Below are positions 30,199 to 38,244 of a DNA stretch of 39,881 nt, piece by piece. The notes under the pieces are model-generated. The model saw only the letters and a list, made by a program, of their open reading frames with translations. It was not told the DNA's origin and searched no databases. The position numbers and the translations under genes were made by a program. Numbering within the stretch: the first letter of the stretch is position 1; the number at the start of each line of letters is the position of its first letter. Source of the stretch: a bacterium (GTDB lineage Bacteria > Bacillota > Clostridia > Lachnospirales > Lachnospiraceae); the NCBI GenBank assembly GCA_022774325.1, contig JALFNN010000068.1, positions 1-39,881 of the forward strand. Reading direction: 5' to 3'.

Positions 30199-32457
30199 AT
30201 GAATGATAACAATACACAGTATTATGCGAAATCAAAGCGCGAAGATGGGAGCCAGGAGTTGCTTAGAGATCATCTGGCAAAAGTCGGTGAGATGGCTGGA
30301 GTCTTTGGGGAGCAGATTGGAAGTAGAAAAACAGCTGAATTATGTGGAAAATTGCATGATTTTGGAAAATATAGTGTAAGTTTTAAAGGTGTTTTGGAGA
30401 GAAAATTTACCCACATTGATCATGCACTTTGTGGAGCTGCATTTCTGTATTGCCTGGTTGGAAATAGAAAATCTTCGTTTTGTTACCGGGCAGCTATAGA
30501 AGCAATAAATGGACATCACGACGGTCTTATTGGATATGATGATCTGAAAGCATTTTTGGAAAAGAGTCTTCGATCTGGTGATCCTGTGGAGTGCAATAAT
30601 CGAAAGACTGCGGCATTATCAGGCCAAAAACAATATCTAGAAGCGTCAAATGCTTTTATAAAAGATTTTCCTCAAGTTCCATCAGAAGTTCGGGCAATAG
30701 AAAAAGTGCAAAAGATGGAGGAAATCGATGAATCTGTAGATGCGATGTTATATACACGCATGTTATTTTCTTGTCTGGTCGATGCAGATTATACCATTTC
30801 ATCAGAAAAAAAATTACAAGAGCCATTGGAATTCAAAGCGGATCAATGTTTGAAGGCATTATATGAATATAGGAAAGAATTGAAAAAGAATGCAAAAGGC
30901 TCTTCGGCCGTGAATGAGCTTCGTGACTTATTATTTGTAAGGTGTGGGGAGGCTGCAAGATTAAAAGAAGGTTTATTTACACTTACAGCACCTACAGGAA
31001 CGGGAAAGACACTGGCATTATTGCATTTTGCGTTGCGACATGCAGACGAATTTAAGAAGAAGCGTATTATACTTGTACTGCCGTTTCTTGCATTGACAGA
31101 ACAAAGCTACGAGGTGTATTCGAAAATAATTCCGGAGATTTTACAGGATCATAGCCAAAGTGAGTTGGATGACAGGCAGCGGGAGTTTGCGGAACGCTGG
31201 GAGTCCCCATTTATTATAACTACCTCGGTTAATTTTTTTCAGGCGTTATTTGCACAAAAGCCAACAGACTGCAGGAAACTACATAATATTGCAAACAGTA
31301 TCATTTTGTTTGATGAGGCGCAAAGCTTACCGGCAAATTTGTTGGCTGCAACTTTGAATGCTGTAAATGCATTGTGCAGCCGATACCACTGTACGATGGT
31401 CTTTTCTACTGCTACGCAGCCGGAATTTAAATCTATACAGGGAGTATCCTGGAAACCAATTGAGATTGTACCGGAATATCCGATGATGTATAAAAAATTA
31501 ACAAGAACGCAAGTGGAATGGAGAATGAAAAAACAGATTCCATTGGAAAAAATAGCGTGGGAAATGGAAGAGGTAGAAAACGTTTGCGCAATCGTGAATC
31601 TTCGCAGACACGCAGTGAAATTGTTTGAATTCTTAAAAAATGACCATTGCGATCGAAAAGAAATATTTTTCTTAACAACGGATCTATGTCCGAAACATCG
31701 AAGTGAAGTTATAAGAAAAATAAAAGAAAGGCAAAAGGCAGGGTTGCCATGTAAGGTAATATCGACACAGTGTATTGAGGCTGGTGTGGATCTGGATTTT
31801 CATGTTTTGTACAGAGCACTGGCACCGCTGGAAGCAATTATTCAGGCAGCAGGAAGATGCAATCGAAGTGGAAAGTTTGAAATTGGAAAAGTGGTGGTTT
31901 TTGAACCGGAAGTGGAAGGCAGCTTGTATCCTCCGGATAAATGGTATCAGAATGCGGCAGTTGTTGTGAAGGAAATTCTCTCCAGAGAAAATATTGATAT
32001 CAATAATCCGGAATGTATATCTAATTATTATGAGATACTTTTTCGGGAATATGCGAAAGATAAAGAGGAATTGACAAAAGCGATTGAGGATAGAGATTAT
32101 AAAGAAACCGCCAGGGAGTACAGGCTGATTGACAACCAGGGCAAAAAAGTGATTGTTCCTTTTGGTGAAAAAATGCAGTTGTATAAAGATGTGAGAAAAG
32201 AGCTTTTAGGCGGTAATTTAGCGCCGAAACTTGTAAAAAAATCAGCAGAAATTACCGTTAATACTTTTGAGAAGGATGTAGAGAAGTATTGTGAACAGGC
32301 GTATTATTTTGACCAAAAGAAGAAACAGAAGATGGAGTCAGGGTATTATGTCCTGCGTACACAGTATGAGTATATGTACCGGGAATATATGGGACTGCAG
32401 TTTGAAGAGGAGGGAGAAAACGAAAAATGTGAAGAAAATGGTTTGATTTTGGGTTGA
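30199..32457 (+). CDS. cas3: CRISPR-associated helicase-nuclease Cas3 (type I-C)
   Basis: Cas3 is recruited by Cascade to degrade the target DNA. The 752-aa protein has an N-terminal HD nuclease with LCGKLHDFGKYS (His53-Asp54), HIDHALCG (His75) and NGHHDGL (His105/106). The SF2 helicase follows: Walker A TAPTGTGKT (about 263-271), DEAQ box at 372-375, VFSTATQPE, STQCIEAGVDLDF and motif VI QAAGRCNRSG (about 549). All key residues are present, so it looks active. The start follows AAAAGGAAAAG. A 187-bp gap with regulatory features separates it from cas5, whereas the later cas genes are tightly packed. Confidence 0.97.
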   Translation: MNDNNTQYYAKSKREDGSQELLRDHLAKVGEMAGVFGEQIGSRKTAELCGKLHDFGKYSVSFKGVLERKFTHIDHALCGAAFLYCLVGNRKSSFCYRAAIEAINGHHDGLIGYDDLKAFLEKSLRSGDPVECNNRKTAALSGQKQYLEASNAFIKDFPQVPSEVRAIEKVQKMEEIDESVDAMLYTRMLFSCLVDADYTISSEKKLQEPLEFKADQCLKALYEYRKELKKNAKGSSAVNELRDLLFVRCGEAARLKEGLFTLTAPTGTGKTLALLHFALRHADEFKKKRIILVLPFLALTEQSYEVYSKIIPEILQDHSQSELDDRQREFAERWESPFIITTSVNFFQALFAQKPTDCRKLHNIANSIILFDEAQSLPANLLAATLNAVNALCSRYHCTMVFSTATQPEFKSIQGVSWKPIEIVPEYPMMYKKLTRTQVEWRMKKQIPLEKIAWEMEEVENVCAIVNLRRHAVKLFEFLKNDHCDRKEIFFLTTDLCPKHRSEVIRKIKERQKAGLPCKVISTQCIEAGVDLDFHVLYRALAPLEAIIQAAGRCNRSGKFEIGKVVVFEPEVEGSLYPPDKWYQNAAVVVKEILSRENIDINNPECISNYYEILFREYAKDKEELTKAIEDRDYKETAREYRLIDNQGKKVIVPFGEKMQLYKDVRKELLGGNLAPKLVKKSAEITVNTFEKDVEKYCEQAYYFDQKKKQKMESGYYVLRTQYEYMYREYMGLQFEEEGENEKCEENGLILG

Positions 32458-32481
32458 CAAAGAATGACTAAATTATACATA
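32454..32481 (+). promoter_or_regulatory. Possible second promoter, for cas5-cas8c-cas7-cas4-cas1-cas2
   Basis: A consensus TTGACA (32454-32459) overlaps the cas3 stop codon, with TACATA at 32476-32481 after 16 bp. A start near 32488 would give a ~155-nt leader containing a hairpin. The -10 is imperfect, so this is tentative. Confidence 0.4.
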
Positions 32482-32554
32482 ATTAACATAACAGCAAGAA
32501 TAAGTGCTTGTTATTATGGATACTTGTTTTATGCTTGCATTTATGATTTGCTGA

Positions 32555-32613
32555 GAATTGAAATATGTTAATTATTTATGTTTGCGTATGGGGCTGATAA
32601 ATCAGCCCCATAC
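32555..32613 (+). ncRNA. Candidate crRNA-like / regulatory element between cas3 and cas5
   Basis: Three pieces lie in order. GAATTGAAAT (32555-32564) is identical to the last 10 nt of the CRISPR repeat, the 5' handle of type I-C crRNAs. A spacer-like stretch begins ATGTTAATTAT, and with the preceding T it forms a 12-nt inverted match to 32479-32490 over the putative cas promoter -10. A perfect 12-bp hairpin with TAAA loop (32586-32597 with 32602-32613) closes it. It could be a crRNA-like repressor RNA, or just an inverted repeat plus hairpin. Expression is unknown. Confidence 0.3.
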
Positions 32614-32644
32614 TGTCCAATAAGAGGAGAAGGAAGTGATAGAA

Positions 32645-33289
32645 ATGGAGTTATCAATAGAGGTATGGGGGGATTTTGCTTGTTTTACACCGCCTTATTC
32701 GAAAGTGGAACGACTTACATATCCCTTTCCCACGCCATCGGCGTGCCGGGGGATTCTATCAGCTATTTATAGTAAACCTGTGGAATTTTACTGGCAGATC
32801 AATCGGATAGAGATTTTGAATCCGATTCAATATATGTGTTTTAAACGAAATGAGGTGAAAACCAGAGTTAGTAATAAAGTAATATATAGCGATGAAGAAA
32901 GGACACAGAGGCAGACAGTTGCATTGAAAGATGTAAGATATCGAATAACAGCATCTATCTGTCCGAGACCTGCATTTGAAGGAAGAGAACAGCAGCTTTA
33001 CGATCAGGCTTACAGAAGGATAAGAAATGGAAAATGTTACTACCAGCCATCGTTAGGTTTGAGAGAATTCGTAGCTTATTTTGAGGAAAGTGACGGAAGC
33101 AGAGAGGCGGTTGACATCAATATGGACGGGGGATTAATGGTTTATGACATTTTTAATCTTCATGATTATGAGGTGCGAAAAAAAGTGAAATCGCAGCTGT
33201 CATTGTATCATGCTGTTGTGGAACATGGAGTTATAAAAGTTCCGGCGTATGACAGCCCAGAAGTGCTGAAGGGGGGAAGAAAATGCTGA
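32645..33289 (+). CDS. cas5c: Cas5 (type I-C, crRNA-processing endonuclease)
   Basis: In type I-C, which lacks Cas6, this Cas5d-like protein cuts the pre-crRNA repeat and stays on the 5' handle. The 214-aa RAMP protein starts MELSIEVWGDFACFTPP and has PFPTPSACRGILSAIYSK (the glycine-rich first helix region), then a second half with YYQPSLGLREFVAYFE, as in the family. ATG 32645 is chosen. A GTG at 32636 adds three residues and has a slightly better-placed GAGGAG. It overlaps cas8c by 7 bp. Confidence 0.94.
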   Translation: MELSIEVWGDFACFTPPYSKVERLTYPFPTPSACRGILSAIYSKPVEFYWQINRIEILNPIQYMCFKRNEVKTRVSNKVIYSDEERTQRQTVALKDVRYRITASICPRPAFEGREQQLYDQAYRRIRNGKCYYQPSLGLREFVAYFEESDGSREAVDINMDGGLMVYDIFNLHDYEVRKKVKSQLSLYHAVVEHGVIKVPAYDSPEVLKGGRKC

Positions 33290-35088
33290 AGGCATTTTAT
33301 GATTATGCAATACGAAATGATCTGGTTTTGCCGCCTGGATATTGTAACAAAACAATACAAGCATATGTTTCATTAAGCAGGGAAGGACAATTTCTTGGAA
33401 TCATATTAGGAGATGATATGCCCGTTTTATGCCCGGATATTGGAAGTCTGGCGAATGGAAAGGAAAAGTGCAATCCCATTGTAGAAAAAAGATCCGTAAT
33501 TTTTAAAGATGCTTCCGATTTAGAAGACAAGGCAAAGATAAAAAGAGATTTTTACTACCAGGTTTTAGAAGATGGGAGCGATCGTTTCCCGGAATTTGAG
33601 ACATGTGTGAAAGTGGCAGAAGACGAGAAAACGCTTCTGGCAATTTCGGAAGCATTGAACGAAAATAAAATTAAGGGATCAGATCGAATTTCTTTTATCG
33701 TTGATGGGAAGAACATTGTAAAGGCAGAGGGCTTGAGGGACTGGTGGAATATTTATCGAAAGAAATTTATTAATGCAGAGAAAAAAGAAAAAACCTTATG
33801 TCTGATTACCGGAGAAGATACGGTTCCTATGGAAACAGTTCCTCCGGTTACCGGGCTTGCAGTAGTTGGTGGACATGCCCGTGGAGATGCCCTGATCTGC
33901 TTCGACAAAAGTGCTTTTTGTTCCTATGACCAGAAGAAAAGTGTGAATGCACCGGTATCAGAAACAGCTTTTTTCGCGGTTAAAGCTGCGTTGGATCATT
34001 TATTGAAAAAGGCTCCTGTATTGGCAAATATGAAGTTTGTACATTGGTATGAACAAGATGTTGCAGCAGAAAATGATCCTGTTCTGAGTGCAGATTTTCT
34101 TGGAATAAATATGTTGGTGGATGATGAGGAAGATGTGGAAGTATCAGCGGAAGAGAAAAAAAGCAAAGCCAGAAGCGCTGAAAATCAAGCTTCCAAATTG
34201 ATTAAAAGTGTAAAAACAGGAGAAAAAATCCCACATTTGCCCAGCCAATATACGATAGTTTTGTTATCTGGTGTTAATGGGCGTGTTATGGTCCGTCAGT
34301 ATGAACATGGTTCATACGAAGAACTTCAAAGGAATATTGACCTTTGGAATGAACAATTGGAACTGAAAGATTTAAATGGAATACAAAACGAAAAAAGCAA
34401 AAAACTGAATGCAAGATTATTATGTTTGCTGAAAAAACATAATTCTGACAGCAAAATATGGGATAGAGTAAATAAAGAATTATCGGGAATTACACAGGCG
34501 ATCATTCGTGCTATTATACATGGAACTTTGCTGCCGGATGCAGTTGCGCTTCGTTCACTGGCGTATATTCGTTCGCAAATGCTGGAAAACGATGAGAATC
34601 AGACCAATATGAAAATACCAGATGCGACAGCATGTCAGTGGTTGAAGGTCTGGCTTATGAGAAAAGGAAAGGAGAATGAAATCATGTCAGAATATGATCC
34701 TAAACACAAAAGTTCTGCCTATCATTGCGGTGCGGCCATGGCGGTGCATGCAGCAATACAGAATGTGGCAATGAAAAATGTCAATGCTACAATCGTACAG
34801 CGATATTATTCAAGTGCAAGTCAGATGCCTGCGTTGGTATTAGGGCAGATATCCAGATTATCAGCCTATCATCTTGAAAAAATAGAAAATGAATGGCTGA
34901 GAAAACAGTATGAAGAGGCATTGGACGGAGCGTACTGTGCAATTGGAAATGAAATTCCAGCAACTCTGACATTGGAACAACAGGCTTATTTTGCTTTGGG
35001 ATACAGACAGATGTGTACGAAACTACAGAAGGATAAAAATGAAAGAATAGAAAAAATTAAAAATAATATAGAGAATCAAAACATATAA
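33283..35088 (+). CDS. cas8c: Cas8c (Csd1), large subunit of type I-C Cascade
   Basis: Cas8c recognises the PAM and helps open the target. At 601 aa its length is normal for Csd1. N-terminal YDYAIRNDLVLPPGYCNKTI, the central LCLITGEDTVPMETVPPVTG, AFCSYDQKKSVNAPVSE and C-terminal helices match the family. The 3' end of its mRNA may also encode the separate small subunit known for type I-C from an internal start (for example around 34683, ATGTCAGAATAT), which I infer from other I-C systems. ATG 33283 has GGGGGGAA upstream and overlaps cas5. Confidence 0.93.
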   Translation: MLKAFYDYAIRNDLVLPPGYCNKTIQAYVSLSREGQFLGIILGDDMPVLCPDIGSLANGKEKCNPIVEKRSVIFKDASDLEDKAKIKRDFYYQVLEDGSDRFPEFETCVKVAEDEKTLLAISEALNENKIKGSDRISFIVDGKNIVKAEGLRDWWNIYRKKFINAEKKEKTLCLITGEDTVPMETVPPVTGLAVVGGHARGDALICFDKSAFCSYDQKKSVNAPVSETAFFAVKAALDHLLKKAPVLANMKFVHWYEQDVAAENDPVLSADFLGINMLVDDEEDVEVSAEEKKSKARSAENQASKLIKSVKTGEKIPHLPSQYTIVLLSGVNGRVMVRQYEHGSYEELQRNIDLWNEQLELKDLNGIQNEKSKKLNARLLCLLKKHNSDSKIWDRVNKELSGITQAIIRAIIHGTLLPDAVALRSLAYIRSQMLENDENQTNMKIPDATACQWLKVWLMRKGKENEIMSEYDPKHKSSAYHCGAAMAVHAAIQNVAMKNVNATIVQRYYSSASQMPALVLGQISRLSAYHLEKIENEWLRKQYEEALDGAYCAIGNEIPATLTLEQQAYFALGYRQMCTKLQKDKNERIEKIKNNIENQNI

Positions 35089-35101
35089 GGGGGAATTTAT
35101 T

Positions 35102-36097
35102 ATGGCAATTAAAAATCGTTATGAATTTATTTATTATGTGGCATGTACGGATGCCAATCCTAATGGCGATCCAGATATGGGAAACACTCCAAGAGTGGAT
35201 CCTCAGACCATGCAGGGATATATTTCGGATGTATCAACGAAAAGACTAATTAGAAATTATGTAACTATGTCCAGAGCAGGAGAACCTGGAATGGAGATTA
35301 TTGTTCAGCAGTCAACAAATATAAACCGCCACATTGCCAGAGCTAAAAGAGAAGCTGGAGTTGAAGATTGTGCAAAAGCGAAAGAAGCGATTTATGCAGG
35401 ACGTCAGAAAGCATGCGATTTGTTTTATGATGTACGTACATTTGGTGCAGTAATGAGCACTGGTCCAAATGCGGGGCAAGTGAGAGGACCTGTTCAAATC
35501 ACATTTGGAAAAAGTCTGGATCCGGTTTTGCCATTAGACATTTCCATAACTCGTATGGCAGTAACGGATGGGGAAAAAGAGTTGAAAATGGAAGATTATC
35601 AGCGTATGGAAAATGAGAAACCGGAAGATAAACTTCGAACTATGGGACGTAAACAGTTCATTCCATTTGGTTTATATGAAATAAGAGGATTTATCAGCGC
35701 CAATCTGGCGGCGGAAACTGGATTTGATGAGAAGGATTTAAATCTTTTGTTTGAGGCAATCCTTAATATGTATGAGCATAATCGTTCTGCAAGTAAAGGA
35801 GAGATGGAAGTGGTTTCACCGCTGATTATTTTCAAACATGTTGGGACAGATTCTGATTTGGAGCAGAGAGTTCGTCAGGCAAAATTGGGATGCGCTCCAG
35901 CACACAAATTGTTTGAGCTAGTAGAAGTAAAGAAAAAAGAGAGTGTAGTATATCCAAGAAGTTATCGTGATTATGATGCGGTTATTCATTTGAGGCATGT
36001 ACCAAATGGCGTTGAGGTTGGTTTTAAAGAAGATGCATTTAAAGATATTGTATGGAACCAACTCCCTAAAGATGAGGAATGGTTTAAAAATGAATGA
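35102..36097 (+). CDS. cas7c: Cas7 (Csd2), backbone subunit of type I-C Cascade
   Basis: Cas7 coats the spacer part of the crRNA in several copies. The 331-aa RAMP protein shows the Csd2 N-terminus (YEFIYYVACTDANPNGDPDM), the thumb-region RTFGAVMSTGPNAGQVRGPV, and VVYPRSYRDYDAV near the C-terminus. A GGGGGAA site precedes ATG 35102. It overlaps cas4 by 8 bp. Length and motifs are complete. Confidence 0.96.
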   Translation: MAIKNRYEFIYYVACTDANPNGDPDMGNTPRVDPQTMQGYISDVSTKRLIRNYVTMSRAGEPGMEIIVQQSTNINRHIARAKREAGVEDCAKAKEAIYAGRQKACDLFYDVRTFGAVMSTGPNAGQVRGPVQITFGKSLDPVLPLDISITRMAVTDGEKELKMEDYQRMENEKPEDKLRTMGRKQFIPFGLYEIRGFISANLAAETGFDEKDLNLLFEAILNMYEHNRSASKGEMEVVSPLIIFKHVGTDSDLEQRVRQAKLGCAPAHKLFELVEVKKKESVVYPRSYRDYDAVIHLRHVPNGVEVGFKEDAFKDIVWNQLPKDEEWFKNE

Positions 36098-36755
36098 TAA
36101 AGAGTATATTCCATTAAGCTGGCTTTCTCAGATGTGTTATTGTCCCAGGCGGGCGGCTCTTCTTTTAAATGAACGGGTATGGGTGGAAAATGTGGAAACT
36201 GCGAAAGGACGTGCGGAGCATGAACGTGTTCATACTCAGAGAATTGAGAAAAGAGGAGAATTTCTTAAACTCTATGAATATGAAGTGGTTTCCGAAGAAC
36301 TGGGAGTAAATGGAAAATGCGATTGTATTGAAGCAACCAAATCTGAAGGTGGATGTATAATTCCGGCTGTAAATTTTAAAGTAGCTCTGTTTCCAATAGA
36401 ATATAAACATGGAAAAGTTCGGGAAGATGAATTAGAGTATAAAATTCAGCTGTGTGCAGAGGCGATGTGCCTGGAAGAAATGTATCAGACGAAGATTCCA
36501 GAAGGGGAAATATTTTTTATATCTTCACATAAACGTTTTCGGGTTGAGTTTACGGAAGAACTGCGGACAATGGTTCGTGATACAGCTATAGAGTTAAGAA
36601 AAATCCGAGAATCATTTATCATTCCGGCAGCACAGTATAGCTCCAAGTGCAAAAAATGTTCTATGTTTGAATATTGTATGCCGAAAGTGAAAAAATCAGC
36701 TTCTGAATATTGCAAAGAATTGAAAAAGGAAGCAGAAGCGGGGGGATGTGCATGA
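36090..36755 (+). CDS. cas4: Cas4 exonuclease (adaptation)
   Basis: Cas4 trims prespacers and selects those with a correct PAM before Cas1-Cas2 integration. The 221-aa RecB-like protein starts MNDKEYIPLSWLSQMCYCPR. Iron-sulfur cysteines appear as one in the N-terminal CYCPRRA and three in CKKCSMFEYCMPK. The nuclease core has PIEYKHGK (catalytic E and K) and IQLCAEAMCLEE (QxxxY-like). ATG 36090 gives the family N-terminus. The longer in-frame extension lies inside cas7. The cas1 start overlaps its stop (ATGA). Confidence 0.95.
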   Translation: MNDKEYIPLSWLSQMCYCPRRAALLLNERVWVENVETAKGRAEHERVHTQRIEKRGEFLKLYEYEVVSEELGVNGKCDCIEATKSEGGCIIPAVNFKVALFPIEYKHGKVREDELEYKIQLCAEAMCLEEMYQTKIPEGEIFFISSHKRFRVEFTEELRTMVRDTAIELRKIRESFIIPAAQYSSKCKKCSMFEYCMPKVKKSASEYCKELKKEAEAGGCA

Positions 36756-37774
36756 AAAAGCTTTTGAATACGATCTACATTCTGACACCTGGCAGTTATA
36801 TACATGTGCGCAATCAGAATATAGTTGTGGAAATGGACGGAGAAGAAAAAGTTTCTGTTCCAGCTCATAATATTGAAGCAATTGTATGCTTCGGGCAAAA
36901 TACAGTTTCAACTCCATTGATTGGATTTTGTGGAGAAGAAGGGATTTCACTTGTATTTTTATCCGAAAATGGAAAATTTCTTGGAAGAATATGCGGACCT
37001 GCGAGTGGAAATGTTTTATTGCGAAAAAAACAGTATGACAGTTTAAATGATATTGAATTTTCTGCTCGGACAGTAAGAAACATTCTTTATGGAAAAATTC
37101 GTAATGCAAAAACGGTTCTTATGAGAAGTGCAAGAAATAAAGAGTCAGATGAAAAAAAAAGTGCTTTGGTAGTGGCAGCAGATAAACTTAGTGATATTGC
37201 AAGAAAATTACAAAATGTCAATGATATTGATTCCATGCGAGGGTTGGAAGGTGCAGCGGCTACGATTTATTTCGCTCAATTTGATAATTTGTTGGATTCA
37301 AAAGAATTTGTTTTTGATGTTCGAAGCAGAAGGCCACCAAAAAATGAAGTAAATGCAACGTTATCTTTTGTTTATATGTTGTTGACCCGCGAAACGCAAT
37401 CTGCCTTAGAAACAGTAGGACTTGATCCGGCAGCGGGGTATTTACATGTTTTGCGGCCGGGGCGTCCGTCTTTTGCTCTGGATTTGGTTGAAGAATTGCG
37501 GGCACCACTGTGTGATCGGTTTGTTCTGTCACTTTTTCATAAGGGACAGTTGCAAACTAGAGATTTTGAAACGGATTCGGAAGCAGTATATTTAAATGAC
37601 AAGGGAAGAAGGAAGGTTTTAAATGCCTGGCAAAAAAGGAAAAAGGAAACAATCAGACATCCTTTCCTAGGCGAAAATGTTGAAATTGGAATGCTTCCAT
37701 ATGCTCAGGCGATGTTATTTGCCAGAGTACTGCGTGGCGATTTGGATGAATATCCGCCGTATTCCTGGAGGTAA
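36752..37774 (+). CDS. cas1: Cas1 integrase (type I-C)
   Basis: Cas1 with Cas2 inserts new spacers at the leader end. The 340-aa protein begins KKLLNTIYILTPGSYIHVRN. The three metal ligands are visible: Glu166 in RGLEGAAATIYF, His232 in AAGYLHVLRPGRPSFALDL and the acidic residue in LVEELRAPLCDRF (about 247). The start overlaps the cas4 stop by 4 bp and has a G-rich site upstream. All catalytic residues are present, so adaptation should work. Confidence 0.97.
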   Translation: MKKLLNTIYILTPGSYIHVRNQNIVVEMDGEEKVSVPAHNIEAIVCFGQNTVSTPLIGFCGEEGISLVFLSENGKFLGRICGPASGNVLLRKKQYDSLNDIEFSARTVRNILYGKIRNAKTVLMRSARNKESDEKKSALVVAADKLSDIARKLQNVNDIDSMRGLEGAAATIYFAQFDNLLDSKEFVFDVRSRRPPKNEVNATLSFVYMLLTRETQSALETVGLDPAAGYLHVLRPGRPSFALDLVEELRAPLCDRFVLSLFHKGQLQTRDFETDSEAVYLNDKGRRKVLNAWQKRKKETIRHPFLGENVEIGMLPYAQAMLFARVLRGDLDEYPPYSWR

Positions 37775-37777
37775 ATC

Positions 37778-38068
37778 ATGTTAGTAGTGATAACATATGA
37801 TGTAAATACGATGGATGCTGCAGGGGAAAAGAGACTTCGAAGAGTAGCAAAATTATGTGAAAGATATGGTGTTCGAGTGCAAAACTCAGTATTTGAAGTC
37901 TTAGTAGATGCAGCACAGCTTACGACATTAAAGCATGAATTAAGCAAGGAAATAAACAAGAATTTGGATTCCATCCGGTTTTATAGGCTGGGAAATTCTT
38001 ATCAGAACAAAATTGATTCTATGGGAAAAAAGTTAAAAGTGGAGGCCGGGGAACCTTTGTTGTTATAA
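37778..38068 (+). CDS. cas2: Cas2 (adaptation)
   Basis: Cas2 is the dimeric core of the spacer-integration complex. The 96-aa ferredoxin-fold protein has MLVVITYDVNTMDAAGEKRL with the conserved Asp8, then RVQNSVFEVLVDAAQL. It starts 3 bp after cas1, with TGGAGG before it. It is the last gene before the leader and array. Confidence 0.97.
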   Translation: MLVVITYDVNTMDAAGEKRLRRVAKLCERYGVRVQNSVFEVLVDAAQLTTLKHELSKEINKNLDSIRFYRLGNSYQNKIDSMGKKLKVEAGEPLLL

Positions 38069-38244
38069 AACCTTGCGCATATATTTCCCATACATAAAAA
38101 CTTAGGAGATCGGCGCAATGAAAATTGCACAAATATAAGGTCTATACTGATTAAACTTGGGAATTGAAAGAATTGATTTTGCGAAAATGTAATTAATGAA
38201 TAAAAAACAGCAAAAGACGGATAGAAAAATTGGTGTTTTTTGCT
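38069..38244 (+). promoter_or_regulatory. CRISPR leader
   Basis: These 176 bp are AT-rich and gene-free between cas2 and the first repeat. TTTGCG (about 38178) and TAAAAA (about 38201) with 17 bp between could be the array promoter, but the match is weak. GAATTGAAA, nine bases of the repeat end, occurs at 38161-38169. The leader position agrees with perfect repeats nearby and decayed ones far away. Confidence 0.75.

Noticed and set aside
31312-31323. Cas3 DEAQ in place of DEAH/DECH as a possible inactivating change
   Set aside because: DEAQ-type boxes are normal in type I Cas3 helicases, and all other motifs are intact.
32464-32571. 35-codon frame in the cas3-cas5 gap (starts MTKLYIINITAR), considered as a tiny toxin of a CreTA-like module
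   Set aside because: There is no ribosome site, and it overlaps the putative promoter start. Nothing supports its translation.
32578-32772. 64-codon plus-strand frame at the start of cas5
   Set aside because: It is a shadow frame running through the hairpin and the cas5 N-terminus, with cas5 clearly coding in another frame.
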